From Massilia forsythiae (GTDB lineage: Bacteria > Pseudomonadota > Gammaproteobacteria > Burkholderiales > Burkholderiaceae_D): a DNA stretch of 64,000 bases. How positions within the stretch are numbered: the first letter of the stretch is position 1; each line of letters opens with the position of its first letter. Both the position numbers and the translations under genes were made by a program. Below the pieces are notes generated by a model. That model did not search any database. It had not been told where the DNA came from and saw only the letters and a list, made by a program, of their open reading frames with translations. This document shows positions 9,875 to 18,385 of the stretch, in pieces. The DNA lies in NCBI RefSeq assembly GCF_012849555.1, contig NZ_CP051685.1, positions 4,030,001 to 4,094,000 of the forward strand, given 5' to 3'.

Positions 9875-11493
9875 GGCTTTGCCGGCGGTGCCAGGATCAG
9901 GCGTTCGACCCGCTCGATGATCAGGGTCCACAGGCGGGTAGTCAGGTAAAAGGTGATCAGCAGCACCGTCATGGTCATGAAGATGTTGCCGTTTTCCGCG
10001 ATCAGGAGGCTGCTGGCGCTCAGCAGCTCGGGAATCGCGATGGCCGAGGCCAGCATGGTCTGCTTGGTCAGGTTGATCAGCGCCTGCTTGACCGGCCAGC
10101 TGGCGTAGTGCGCGCTGCGGTACAGGGTGTGCAGGCGCAGCGCGAAGGCAGGCTCGAAACCGCGGATGTGGCGCGCCGCCTCCAGCAGGGCACGCATCAC
10201 CAGTCCGGCCGTGTAGTAGCCGGAGCAAAAGGTGGCGACGGCGAACGCGGGCAGCTTGACGCCGAACTCGCGCTGGCTCCAGCCGCCGATGCCGAAGAAG
10301 ATCAGGTACATCATGATCAGCGGCGGGGTCAGGCGGCCGTAGGCCATGAAGCCGCGCAACAGGCGCGGCGCCAGGCCGGCGCGCGCGTCCACCGCGGTGG
10401 CGGCCAGCGTACCCAGCGCCAGCGAGATCGCGATGCCGCTGGCGATCAGCATCATGGTATAGGCCACGCCGCGCAGGAACTGGGTGCGGTCGTAGGGGTC
10501 GTAGACGAAGTTCAGGTCGATCCCCAAGTGCTCCTTGAGGCGCAGGCCCAGCGCCTGGATGCCGCCGACCTCGCTGCTGGCGACGTATTCGCTGCTGCGG
10601 CAGGCGGCGGTCCACAAGCCGTTGGCGCCGCGGGTGCAGACCGGTTTGCCTGTGGCGTCCGTGGCCGACCACAGCTCGTGCTGCCGGGTCAGCCATTCGT
10701 TCGACGTGATGCCCCACTTGCGGTTTTCTTCCAGCAGCCAGCCGCTGCGGTGCAGCTCGGCCGTGATGTCGCCCAGCGCCACGTCGAGACGGGTGCCGCG
10801 CTCGTCCCGGGCCATGAAGATCGTCATCGGCTTGATGATGGCATTGCTCAAGGTCATGCTGTAGCCCGACCACTCGGGCAGCTTGAGCGTGTTCTGCAGT
10901 ACGGCGGTGGCGTACAGGAAGCCGGAACACTGGTCGTCGCGCAGCGCCAGCAGGGCGTCGCGCACGGTCTTGTAGGTCTGTAGCTTGAGCAGGTAGCGCT
11001 CGGACATCGGCTTGTTGAAATAACTGCCCTGTACCGCGCAGGTCGTGCGGTTGCGGATCTTGCCCCAGTCGTCGACCGCGTGACCCGGTCCGAACAGGAC
11101 GTTGACGCTGGTTTCGTTGTAGCCCGGTTCGACGGCGGCGGCGCTCCTGCGCCGTTCCGGGGTGTCGGCGACGGTGGCGATCAAGAGGTCGACCTCGCCC
11201 AGCGCCAGCTTCTGGAAGCGGTTCTCGGTGGTGATCCTGACCTTCTTCAAACGTACGCCGAGGCGCTGGGCGACCAGTGCCGCCACGTCGCTTTCGAGAC
11301 CGACCACTTCGCCGTTGCTGTCGAGATAGTTAAACGGTTTGAAGTCGGTCTTCACGCCCACGCGCAGTACGCCGCTCTTGCGCACCGCGTCCAGGGTCGG
11401 ACTGTGCGGCGCCTGTTGCGCGCACGCGTTCCACGATAGGAAAAGACCGATTGCCAGCCCCAGGAATCTCGTCAAGGCAGACTGTGAAGACAT
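9871..11493 (-). CDS. Fused periplasmic solute-binding protein and ABC permease
   Basis: A 540-residue protein combining two ABC components. Residues 1-26 are a signal or anchor segment (LTRFLGLAIGLFLSWNACAQ). About 35-310 form a family 3 solute-binding domain (LRVGVKTDFKPFNYLDSNGE, GLESDVAALVAQRLG, DLLIATVADTPERR). About 335-530 form a permease domain with several hydrophobic helices (RGVAYTMMLIASGIAISLAL). Binding-protein/permease fusions are known for polar amino acid transporters. The start at 11493 is chosen over a TTG at 11517 because the signal segment follows directly. It is translationally coupled to the second permease. No ATPase gene is nearby. Confidence 0.88.
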   Translation of the reverse strand: MSSQSALTRFLGLAIGLFLSWNACAQQAPHSPTLDAVRKSGVLRVGVKTDFKPFNYLDSNGEVVGLESDVAALVAQRLGVRLKKVRITTENRFQKLALGEVDLLIATVADTPERRRSAAAVEPGYNETSVNVLFGPGHAVDDWGKIRNRTTCAVQGSYFNKPMSERYLLKLQTYKTVRDALLALRDDQCSGFLYATAVLQNTLKLPEWSGYSMTLSNAIIKPMTIFMARDERGTRLDVALGDITAELHRSGWLLEENRKWGITSNEWLTRQHELWSATDATGKPVCTRGANGLWTAACRSSEYVASSEVGGIQALGLRLKEHLGIDLNFVYDPYDRTQFLRGVAYTMMLIASGIAISLALGTLAATAVDARAGLAPRLLRGFMAYGRLTPPLIMMYLIFFGIGGWSQREFGVKLPAFAVATFCSGYYTAGLVMRALLEAARHIRGFEPAFALRLHTLYRSAHYASWPVKQALINLTKQTMLASAIAIPELLSASSLLIAENGNIFMTMTVLLITFYLTTRLWTLIIERVERLILAPPAKP

Positions 11494-11655
11494 TATTGTT
11501 TTCTCTGGGAAACTCAACGCTTCATGCTACCTGACCGGTTGCTGGCATGCAATAACCACGGCGGTCGGCGTGCGGATATGCCACATTACGCCACATTGCA
11601 CGAACACAACCGGCATGCTATTTTCGGCCAACCATTGTCTTGGAATCCGATCCCG

Positions 11656-12306
11656 ATGCTGCATCCCCTGGCCAGTCTCTGGCGCCATGCCGTGCGCGTC
11701 ACGTTCTACGAAGCGGGCGGCCAGGCCGGACATGCGCTGTTCCGGCACGGCGACGCCGGCCAGGCGCATGCGGCGGGCGCACGGCGGCGCTTCACGTCGG
11801 CCGACGCCGCCTTTCACTACCTGCGCTACTGGCTGGGCGAGCCGGCCGCCAGCGCCGAACTGAAATGGGTGCTGCAGCGTTCCGGCCCGTCGCTGGTCGG
11901 TACGGGCGGCGCGGAAGGCTGGCTGCACGCGCTGGCCGCGCGGCTGGTGGGCGGCGCCATCGTGGTGCTGGAGGAAGACAGCCGCCGGGCCATGCCGGGC
12001 CGGCTGGTGGCCGCGCCGTCGGCCGCGATGTCGGCGGCGGCCGTCGCCGCCCTGCCGCCGCTGAGCGCGGTGGCGCCCGCCGTCGCCGCCACGCCCGACC
12101 TGCTGCCCGCGCTGGAAGAGGTCAGGATCGAAGGCGCGCAAGTGCTGCCCGAGCTGAACCAGTCGCTGGCCCAGGTGGAAAGCGCGACCGCCAGCGTCGC
12201 CGCCGCCGCGCTCTCGCTCGACCCGGCGCCGAGCAAGGTGGCGGCGATCCGGACCGCCCTCGGCGACGCCTCCACGCAGGCCGGCGCCGACCTCGGCCGG
12301 CTCTGA
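11656..12306 (+). CDS. Unknown protein preceding the giant Ala-rich protein
   Basis: A 216-residue product from MLHPLASLWRH; the frame is open to 11524 and an alternative start is at 11578. The first 100 residues look folded (VRVTFYEAGGQAGHALFRHG, then FHYLRYWLGEP and LKWVLQRSGPSLVG). The rest is alanine-rich and helical with leucines at heptad-like spacing, like the next gene. Its stop overlaps the start of the next gene (TGATG), so the two are translationally coupled. No family was recognised. The position directly upstream of tssB on the same strand suggests, but does not show, a T6SS link. The weak ribosome-binding site leaves the start uncertain. Confidence 0.6.
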   Translation: MLHPLASLWRHAVRVTFYEAGGQAGHALFRHGDAGQAHAAGARRRFTSADAAFHYLRYWLGEPAASAELKWVLQRSGPSLVGTGGAEGWLHALAARLVGGAIVVLEEDSRRAMPGRLVAAPSAAMSAAAVAALPPLSAVAPAVAATPDLLPALEEVRIEGAQVLPELNQSLAQVESATASVAAAALSLDPAPSKVAAIRTALGDASTQAGADLGRL

Positions 12307-15300
12307 TGAAGGTACTCGAGCGCGCGCTGGAAGTGCTGCCGCCGTGTCCCGGGCGCGTCGCCGCCGCGGTCGGCGGCGCCGTCGAGGCCATCGCAGCGCA
12401 AGGACAGGGCTTCGCCGCCGACGTTTCCGGCTGCGCCGCCGCGCTGGCGGCCGACCTGCCGGCCATCGCCGCCAGGATGCGCGCCATTCCCGGCCTGCTC
12501 GATCCGCAACCCATCGTCGACGCCTGCGCCGGCGTGCTGGAACACGCCGCCGCCGACCTGCGCCGGCTCGCCGCCGACGCCGCGGCGATCCCGCAGCGCC
12601 TGCTCGACCAGGCGGCCGGCGCGCAGGACCTGGTGGCCTCGGCCAGGACCGCGCTGGGCACCATGGCGACGCTGCTGCCGCAACTGGCCGGCCTGGCGCC
12701 GGACATCGCCCCGCACCTGGCCTTTTTCGAAGGCTTGCCGGCGCGCGGACAGGCGCTGGCCGCGCTGGCGGCGCAGGGCGGCGCACTGGTGGACCGCTAC
12801 GGCGCCGCACTGCTGCCGCTGGCGCGTGCGCTGCAGGACCCGGCCGCCAGCGGCCGCGCCGACGGCATACTGGCCGAGGCGCGGCAGCTGCAGGACGCGA
12901 CCCAGGCGCAGCTGCGCACCTTGCGCGAACTGCTGGACGCCGGCGCGGGCGACCTGGAGCGCGAGCTGGACGGCGCCATCGCGCTGGCGACCGCGGCGAT
13001 CGACGCCGGCGCGCAACTGCTGGAGGCGAAGGCCGCTGCGCTGCTGCAGCCGCTGCAGGACCAGGCCGGCCTGCTGGCCGCCGCCGCCGCCGCGCTGGGC
13101 CGGGAGGGCGCGGCCTGCGCGGCGCTGTTCGACCAGGGCTGCGTCCAGCTCGACCACCTGGGCGATCTCCTGGCGCAGCCGCTGGGCGAGGCGCGCGCCC
13201 GGGCCGACGCCGTCGGTGCCACGATCGCAGCGGCGGGCGCCGACATCGACGCCATGGCGCGCAAGGCGCTGGCGCCGGTCGACGCGCTCGGCCCGTGCGT
13301 CGACCAGGTCGGCGCCGCCCTGGGCGCCGTGGTCGAGACCGTCGAGGACGACGTGGCGCAGGTGGCGCAACTGATGCGCGAACTCGGCCAGGAGGCCGAG
13401 CAGGTTAAGCTGGTCGTGGGTGCCTTGCCGGGGCGCTTCGATCCGGTGCGCACCGGGATCGCGGCGGCGATCGCCATGCTGGTGCAGGTAAAGGACACCA
13501 TCCAGCCTTTCGTCAACCAGGCCAGGAGTGCGCTGCTGAGCGCCGACAGCGAGTTGAACCAGGCCGACGACCTGTGCACCCGCGCCATCGAGATCTGCAC
13601 CCTGTACCAGATGAAGGCGCCGCCGTTGATGCTGGCGCGCACGCTGTTCGTCGGCATCAAGGCAAGCATCCCCGGCCTGCATGCGACCATCGCCGCCGCC
13701 ATGAAGGCGGTGCAGGCGGCCGGCGCCCAGGCCGGCGCCCTGATGGATACGGCCATCGGCGTGGTGGACGCGTTGAATCCGCTGCTCGACCAGGCGCTGG
13801 CGCTGTTGCAGAAGGCGATCGACGCGCTGCTGGCCCTGCTGCAGAAGATGCAGGATGCACTGGCATTGGTGATGGCCGCCGCCGAGGCGGTGCCGCCGGC
13901 GCTGCAGGCGGCGGTGGACCTGGCCATGGCCGGCGTCCACGAGGTGCTGGCCAAGGTGCGCCGCGCGGCCGAGGATTGCCTGGACCAGTTGCAGTGCCAG
14001 GCCCTGGTCCAGCGCTTGCGCGCCCGGCTGGCGGAGCTGGTGGAGCGTGTCTTCGCGCCGCTGCAGGCGCAGATCGACGCCGCTGGCGGTCCGCTGCGCA
14101 AGGTGGTGGAACAGGGCAAGGCGGCCGTGCAGCAGGCATCCGGCGCGGCGCAGGATGGCCTGCAAACGCTGGCAGGCGCGCTTACCGCCGCGCAGCAGCG
14201 GGCGCGTACGCCGGTCGACGCGCTGCAGGATGCGCTGGCCGCGCTGCGCCGCCGGGTCGAGATGGTGGGCGCCGACGCGCGCCGGACCGGCCGCGGGGCC
14301 GCCGACGCCGCCTTGTCCTATCTGGACGGTGCGGCGCAGGGCATCGCCGGCCTCGACGTGCGTCGCATGAGCGCACCCGCGGCGGCCTGGGCCGCCCATG
14401 CCGACGGCTTCGGCGCCGCGTTCCAGGCGGTACGGACGCGGGCGGCGCAGGCCGCCTCGCTGGAGGATGTGCATGCCTGGCGCACCGGCTTGCAGCAGGG
14501 TGCCGGCGCGGCGGACGCCGGCGACCGTGCGGCGCAGGCGCTGCAGGACCTGCAATCGGCCGGGGAAGAGGCGGCCACCGGCGCTGCCGCCGAGCGCGAC
14601 GCGCTGGCGGCGGAGGCCGCGCCCGGCGCACAGGTGCAAACGGCGTTCGATGCCATGCGCGCCGACGCCCAGGGCGTGGCCGACCACGCGGACGCGGCGC
14701 TCGAGGCCATGGCGGCGGCGCTGGACGAGGCCGAGGCGCAGGCGCGTACGGTGGGCGACGTCGACCCGGCAACGGGTGAGGCGGAGCTCGCCGAGCTGCG
14801 CGCGCAGGCGGACGCCGCCGCGGCCAGCGCCGAGGAAGCGCGCCGGGCCGAGCAGGGCGTGAGCGCCGGCATCGCGTCGGTGCAGGAACAGGTGGCGGCC
14901 GCCGCCCGGGATGCCGAAGCCCGCTCCAACGCGTCGAAGGACCAGGCCCAGGCCGGCATCGCCAAGGCCCAGGCGCAGGTACGAACGGCGCGCGCCGCGG
15001 TGGATGCGGCGCGCGCCGATGCCATCCAGGCCGAGGCGATCGTCGACGCCGAGGTGGTCAAGCATGGCGGCGCGTCCGGCAGGGCGGATGCCGCCGGCGC
15101 GAGCGCGGCGGCGGGCTCGAAGGCGGGAGCTGAGGCGGAGGCGGATACGGGCGCGGCCGCGGGGGCGGGTTCGCGTGCCCAGGCAATCGCGGCTGCGGAT
15201 GCCGGCGCCGCTGCCGGCGCGGCCGGGGCCGGAGGATCGGCCGATGCGGCCGCCGATGACGGTGGCGCCGATCCGGCGGGCGGCGCGGACGGCGAGGAGG

Positions 15301-17507
15301 CGACCCGGACCGCGGCGGCCGCCGGCGCTTTCCCCGGAGCGTCCGCGGCCTCTGCCGGTGTGGCAGGAGCGTCCGCCGTGGCAGGCGATGCCACGGGCGC
15401 CGGAGACGATGCCGCGGGCAGGGGAGCGGATGGCGCCGGCGAGGCGGGCGCGCCCGCCGGCCGACCCGGCGCGGCAGCCGCTGGCGCTGCGGCCGCGGAC
15501 GGCGCCGCTGCGGATGGCGCTGGCATTGCCGGCGCGGATGGCGCGGGCACGGCGGCCCACGCGGAAACGCGGTCCGCCGCAACGGGCAGGCGCACGGCTG
15601 CAACGGATGCCGGCGCGGCGGAGGCTGTCGGCGCGGTGGAGGACGGCGGCCGTGCCATACCGCCGGACACGGTCGCAGCCAGTGCCGCAGCCGCAGACAG
15701 TGCCGCAGCCGCAGCCGCAGCCGCAGCCGCAGCCGCAGCCGCTTCCGGCGTGGATGCCATGCACACGCCATCGGGCGCGGAAACGAGCGGCGCCGCCGCT
15801 GCGCAAGCTGCCTCACCTGCAACCGGTGCGGGCGGCGAGGCGGCGGGCGCTGTCGTTTTCGGCGATGCCGGAGAGCTCGGGCCAGAGCTGCCCGCAGCGG
15901 CCGATGACGGCGCGATGCCTGTCATTGCCGGCGCCGACGCCGCGGCGGCTGCCGCCACGCCTGCGGCCGGTCCCGCAGCAGCGTCCGCCGTCGCAGATGC
16001 AGGCGCCATGCCGGACACGGTTTCGGTGGATTCCGGCGAGCCGCCCGGCTCGGCCGGGCGGCCGGAGCCGGTGGGCGATGCAGATGCAGATGCGGACACG
16101 GACGCAGGTGCGACGGCGGCCGCGGGCGCGGCTGCCGCCGCCGACGGTGAGGATGCAGTTGCCGCTACTGACGCCGGCAGCGATGCGTCTGCGCCTGCCG
16201 CGGCCGGCGAGGGCGCCGATGTGCAAGCGTCTGCCAGCGGCAATACCGGCGGCGACGCAGCGCCAGGCGACCTCGCATCCGATGGCACGGCGGCGCAGGA
16301 ACGTGCGGGCGGAGGCGCAGCGAACGCCGCCGCGGCGCCGCCCGGTGTGCCCGCCGTGGCGGCGCCGGCCGCCGCCGCTCCCGCCCCGGCCGGGCAGGCC
16401 GGCGAAGCGTCCGCGGATGTGGCGGCAAGCGGCGAGGGCGGCGTATCCTCCGTGCCGCAGCAGGGGCCGGCAACGCCGGCGCCGCCGGACGCAGCGCTGC
16501 GCCAGGATGCGCAAGCGGCGCACGGCGATGCGGGCGGCCGCCAGGCGTCGGCGGCGCCGGACGGTGCTGCCGGCGCCGTCGCCGCATCTGGAGGGGACGC
16601 GGCCGGGAACACGGCTGTGTCCGCAGCGGATGAGGTGGTTGCGGAGCGCGCACCGGCCGCGGCGGATGATGGTGATGCAGATGGCGCTCCTTCTGCAGCG
16701 CATGACGTATCGGCAGCGCGCGCGTCTGCCAGGTCGGACGACGGCGGTGCCGGCGGCACTTCGTCCGCTGCGGACGCGATCGCTGCCGATCGCGTTCCGG
16801 CTGCCGCGGATGACGGCGGTGCGGACGACGGCAGTGCGGATGGCGCTTCACCCGCGGCGGACGACGAGGCTGCCGCTGCCGTTCCGCCGGCGGGCAACGA
16901 TGCGGCTGCCGCCGCTTCTTCATCGGCGCAGGATGTGGGACCGGCGGCTGACTGCCGGCCCGTGCAGGACGACGTCGCCGGGCGCGCTGCCGGGCAGGAC
17001 CGCGTACTTGCGGCCGGTGCGGCGCCGGCGCCGGAACACGTGCTCGCGGCCGCGTCGCAGCCTGCGCATGCCGGTACGGGCAGCGTCGCTGCGTCGCGCC
17101 GGGACCAGAAGGCCGGCGGCGTCCCCCTCCCGTCAGTGCAAGCGGATCCGGCGTCGGGCGCCCGCTCCGCCCGGGAAGTTGCAGGCACCGCGCCTGCAGC
17201 GGCACCGCCAGACGCCGCGTCGACCGCCTCTACGCGCACCATTTCCTCGCAAGCGCCGCCGACCACGTCCGCCACGCCTGGCGTCGAGTTGTATCCGCCT
17301 GCCCCCGTCGGCGACGCCTTGCGGCATGCATCCAGCGGGGTCGAGGACGTGGCGCAGCCTGCAGCGGCGCTCCCGTCCAATCCGGCGCCGCCCGCCGGCG
17401 CCGATGTCGCAGCGCCCCCCGCGGCGGTGGCCGGGTCTTCCAGGCTGGGTCGCTGGCTCGGCAAGTTCAGGCACATGCTGGCCGGGTCGAAGCCACCTCC
17501 GCGCTGA
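12306..17507 (+). CDS. Giant Ala-rich helical/coiled-coil protein with disordered tail
   Basis: A 1733-residue protein that I cannot assign. Residues 1 to about 920 are almost pure Ala/Leu/Gln/Asp/Arg helix with heptad-like hydrophobic spacing (for example DQAQAGIAKAQAQVRTARAA near residue 880), as in long coiled coils. A clearly less repetitive stretch, YQMKAPPLMLARTLFVGIKA, lies near residue 435. From about 920 to 1690 it is low-complexity Ala/Gly/Asp/Pro sequence, probably disordered, including a 14-alanine run. The end is basic and aromatic (SRLGRWLGKFRHMLAG). There is no signal peptide or clear membrane segment. Start coupling (TGATG) and the heptad patterning support this frame over the long antisense frames. 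It lies 259 bases before tssB. A structural, tether or effector role is speculation. Confidence 0.65.
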   Translation: MKVLERALEVLPPCPGRVAAAVGGAVEAIAAQGQGFAADVSGCAAALAADLPAIAARMRAIPGLLDPQPIVDACAGVLEHAAADLRRLAADAAAIPQRLLDQAAGAQDLVASARTALGTMATLLPQLAGLAPDIAPHLAFFEGLPARGQALAALAAQGGALVDRYGAALLPLARALQDPAASGRADGILAEARQLQDATQAQLRTLRELLDAGAGDLERELDGAIALATAAIDAGAQLLEAKAAALLQPLQDQAGLLAAAAAALGREGAACAALFDQGCVQLDHLGDLLAQPLGEARARADAVGATIAAAGADIDAMARKALAPVDALGPCVDQVGAALGAVVETVEDDVAQVAQLMRELGQEAEQVKLVVGALPGRFDPVRTGIAAAIAMLVQVKDTIQPFVNQARSALLSADSELNQADDLCTRAIEICTLYQMKAPPLMLARTLFVGIKASIPGLHATIAAAMKAVQAAGAQAGALMDTAIGVVDALNPLLDQALALLQKAIDALLALLQKMQDALALVMAAAEAVPPALQAAVDLAMAGVHEVLAKVRRAAEDCLDQLQCQALVQRLRARLAELVERVFAPLQAQIDAAGGPLRKVVEQGKAAVQQASGAAQDGLQTLAGALTAAQQRARTPVDALQDALAALRRRVEMVGADARRTGRGAADAALSYLDGAAQGIAGLDVRRMSAPAAAWAAHADGFGAAFQAVRTRAAQAASLEDVHAWRTGLQQGAGAADAGDRAAQALQDLQSAGEEAATGAAAERDALAAEAAPGAQVQTAFDAMRADAQGVADHADAALEAMAAALDEAEAQARTVGDVDPATGEAELAELRAQADAAAASAEEARRAEQGVSAGIASVQEQVAAAARDAEARSNASKDQAQAGIAKAQAQVRTARAAVDAARADAIQAEAIVDAEVVKHGGASGRADAAGASAAAGSKAGAEAEADTGAAAGAGSRAQAIAAADAGAAAGAAGAGGSADAAADDGGADPAGGADGEEATRTAAAAGAFPGASAASAGVAGASAVAGDATGAGDDAAGRGADGAGEAGAPAGRPGAAAAGAAAADGAAADGAGIAGADGAGTAAHAETRSAATGRRTAATDAGAAEAVGAVEDGGRAIPPDTVAASAAAADSAAAAAAAAAAAAAASGVDAMHTPSGAETSGAAAAQAASPATGAGGEAAGAVVFGDAGELGPELPAAADDGAMPVIAGADAAAAAATPAAGPAAASAVADAGAMPDTVSVDSGEPPGSAGRPEPVGDADADADTDAGATAAAGAAAAADGEDAVAATDAGSDASAPAAAGEGADVQASASGNTGGDAAPGDLASDGTAAQERAGGGAANAAAAPPGVPAVAAPAAAAPAPAGQAGEASADVAASGEGGVSSVPQQGPATPAPPDAALRQDAQAAHGDAGGRQASAAPDGAAGAVAASGGDAAGNTAVSAADEVVAERAPAAADDGDADGAPSAAHDVSAARASARSDDGGAGGTSSAADAIAADRVPAAADDGGADDGSADGASPAADDEAAAAVPPAGNDAAAAASSSAQDVGPAADCRPVQDDVAGRAAGQDRVLAAGAAPAPEHVLAAASQPAHAGTGSVAASRRDQKAGGVPLPSVQADPASGARSAREVAGTAPAAAPPDAASTASTRTISSQAPPTTSATPGVELYPPAPVGDALRHASSGVEDVAQPAAALPSNPAPPAGADVAAPPAAVAGSSRLGRWLGKFRHMLAGSKPPPR
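15702..15743 (+). repeat. GCCGCA hexanucleotide microsatellite (poly-Ala)
   Basis: Six and a half copies of GCCGCA followed by GCT encode 14 consecutive alanines at about codons 1133-1146 of the Ala-rich protein. Because the unit is six bases, length changes would alter the alanine run without shifting the frame. Confidence 0.9.
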
Positions 17508-17561
17508 GCGGTATTTCCATTTTTTTATCGCCAATTAGCATATTGGATAGAAAAATGTGGC

Positions 17562-17587
17562 GAAAAAAAGACCGTCGCGCTTTTTTC
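17562..17587 (+). terminator. Weak terminator-like inverted repeat after the Ala-rich gene
   Basis: A run of seven A then G (17562-17570) is followed by a nine-base loop and CTTTTTTC (17580-17587), giving an A/T stem of about 7 bp with one closing G-C and a U-rich end. It lies 54 bases past the Ala-rich gene stop, in an AT-rich spacer (17508-17766) that should also hold the tssB promoter. The stem is A/T and probably weak; it might equally be part of that promoter region. Confidence 0.3.
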
Positions 17588-17766
17588 TTTGCCGGATTCA
17601 AAAAACCTTGGCGGCACAAAAAATAACCTACTATCCTTTGTTGATTGCTGGAAATGATTTGCGTAGTACCTGGTGCAGGAAGGGCCGAATCCGGCCGGCG
17701 GGGCGAGCTTTTCCTGGTTGTCCCAACCTGCGAATCGTCAGCAGCTTGTCACTCAACGAGGTAGGA

Positions 17767-18354
17767 ATGTCAGATAGTTTGCAAAAATGGGTTGGCCGCA
17801 ATCGTCCGCCGCGCGTCCAGATCACCTATGACGTCGAAATCGGCGACGCCATCGAGAAGAAGGAGCTGCCGCTGGTCGTCGGCCTGCTGGCCGACCTGTC
17901 GGGCCAGCCGCTGGTGCCGCCGCCGAAGCTGAAGGCGCGCCGCCTGATCGATATCGATCGCGACAATTTCAACGAGGTCATGGCCAACATCGCGCCGCGC
18001 CTCGACCTGTCGGTGCCGGACACGCTGAAGGGCGAAGGCAACCTGAAGGTCGAACTGAACTTCACCGAATTCGATCACTTCCATCCGGAAGCGATCGTCG
18101 CCCAGGTGCCGCGCCTGGCCAAGCTGCTGGAAGCACGCCAGCAATTGCGCGACCTGCTGAGCAAGCTGGACGGCAATGACGAACTCGACGCGCTGCTCGA
18201 GAACATCGTCCAGAACACCAACGAACTGAAACAGCTCAAGGAACAGGGACCGGCCGCGGCCGCCGCGGCTGCCGCCATCGCGGCCGCCGCCGCCCCGGAA
18301 GGCGCCGCCCCGGAGGCTGCACCGGATGCCGGACCGGAAGCGTCGCCGACCTGA
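17767..18354 (+). CDS. tssB: T6SS contractile sheath small subunit TssB (VipA)
   Basis: TssB pairs with TssC to build the contractile sheath in the cytoplasm. The 195-residue product starts at 17767 with an AGG-rich ribosome-binding site and has the family layout: KWVGRNRPPRVQITYDVEIG, the LPLVVGLLADLSG block, RRLIDIDRDNFNEVM, and LNFTEFDHFHPEAIVAQVP. The C-terminal 30 residues are an Ala/Pro-rich tail that goes beyond the usual length of about 165-170. The frame is open 70 residues upstream, but that part has no family resemblance. It is the first gene of the T6SS operon; tssC follows after 31 bases. Confidence 0.97.
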   Translation: MSDSLQKWVGRNRPPRVQITYDVEIGDAIEKKELPLVVGLLADLSGQPLVPPPKLKARRLIDIDRDNFNEVMANIAPRLDLSVPDTLKGEGNLKVELNFTEFDHFHPEAIVAQVPRLAKLLEARQQLRDLLSKLDGNDELDALLENIVQNTNELKQLKEQGPAAAAAAAAIAAAAAPEGAAPEAAPDAGPEASPT

Positions 18355-18385
18355 TTCCACAACCGTCTACACAGAGAGCTTAATC

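Noticed and set aside
11826..17476. Very long minus-strand open frames (over 1000 codons) antisense to the Ala-rich gene
   Set aside because: High GC and few stops create long frames on all strands; these translations are Arg/Gly/Ser or Pro mixtures without ribosome-binding sites, while the plus frame is coupled to its upstream gene and has heptad-like patterning.
17508..17766. Sigma-54 promoter for the T6SS operon
   Set aside because: No TGGCAC-N5-TTGC(A/T) element with acceptable match was seen; the stretch is simply AT-rich.
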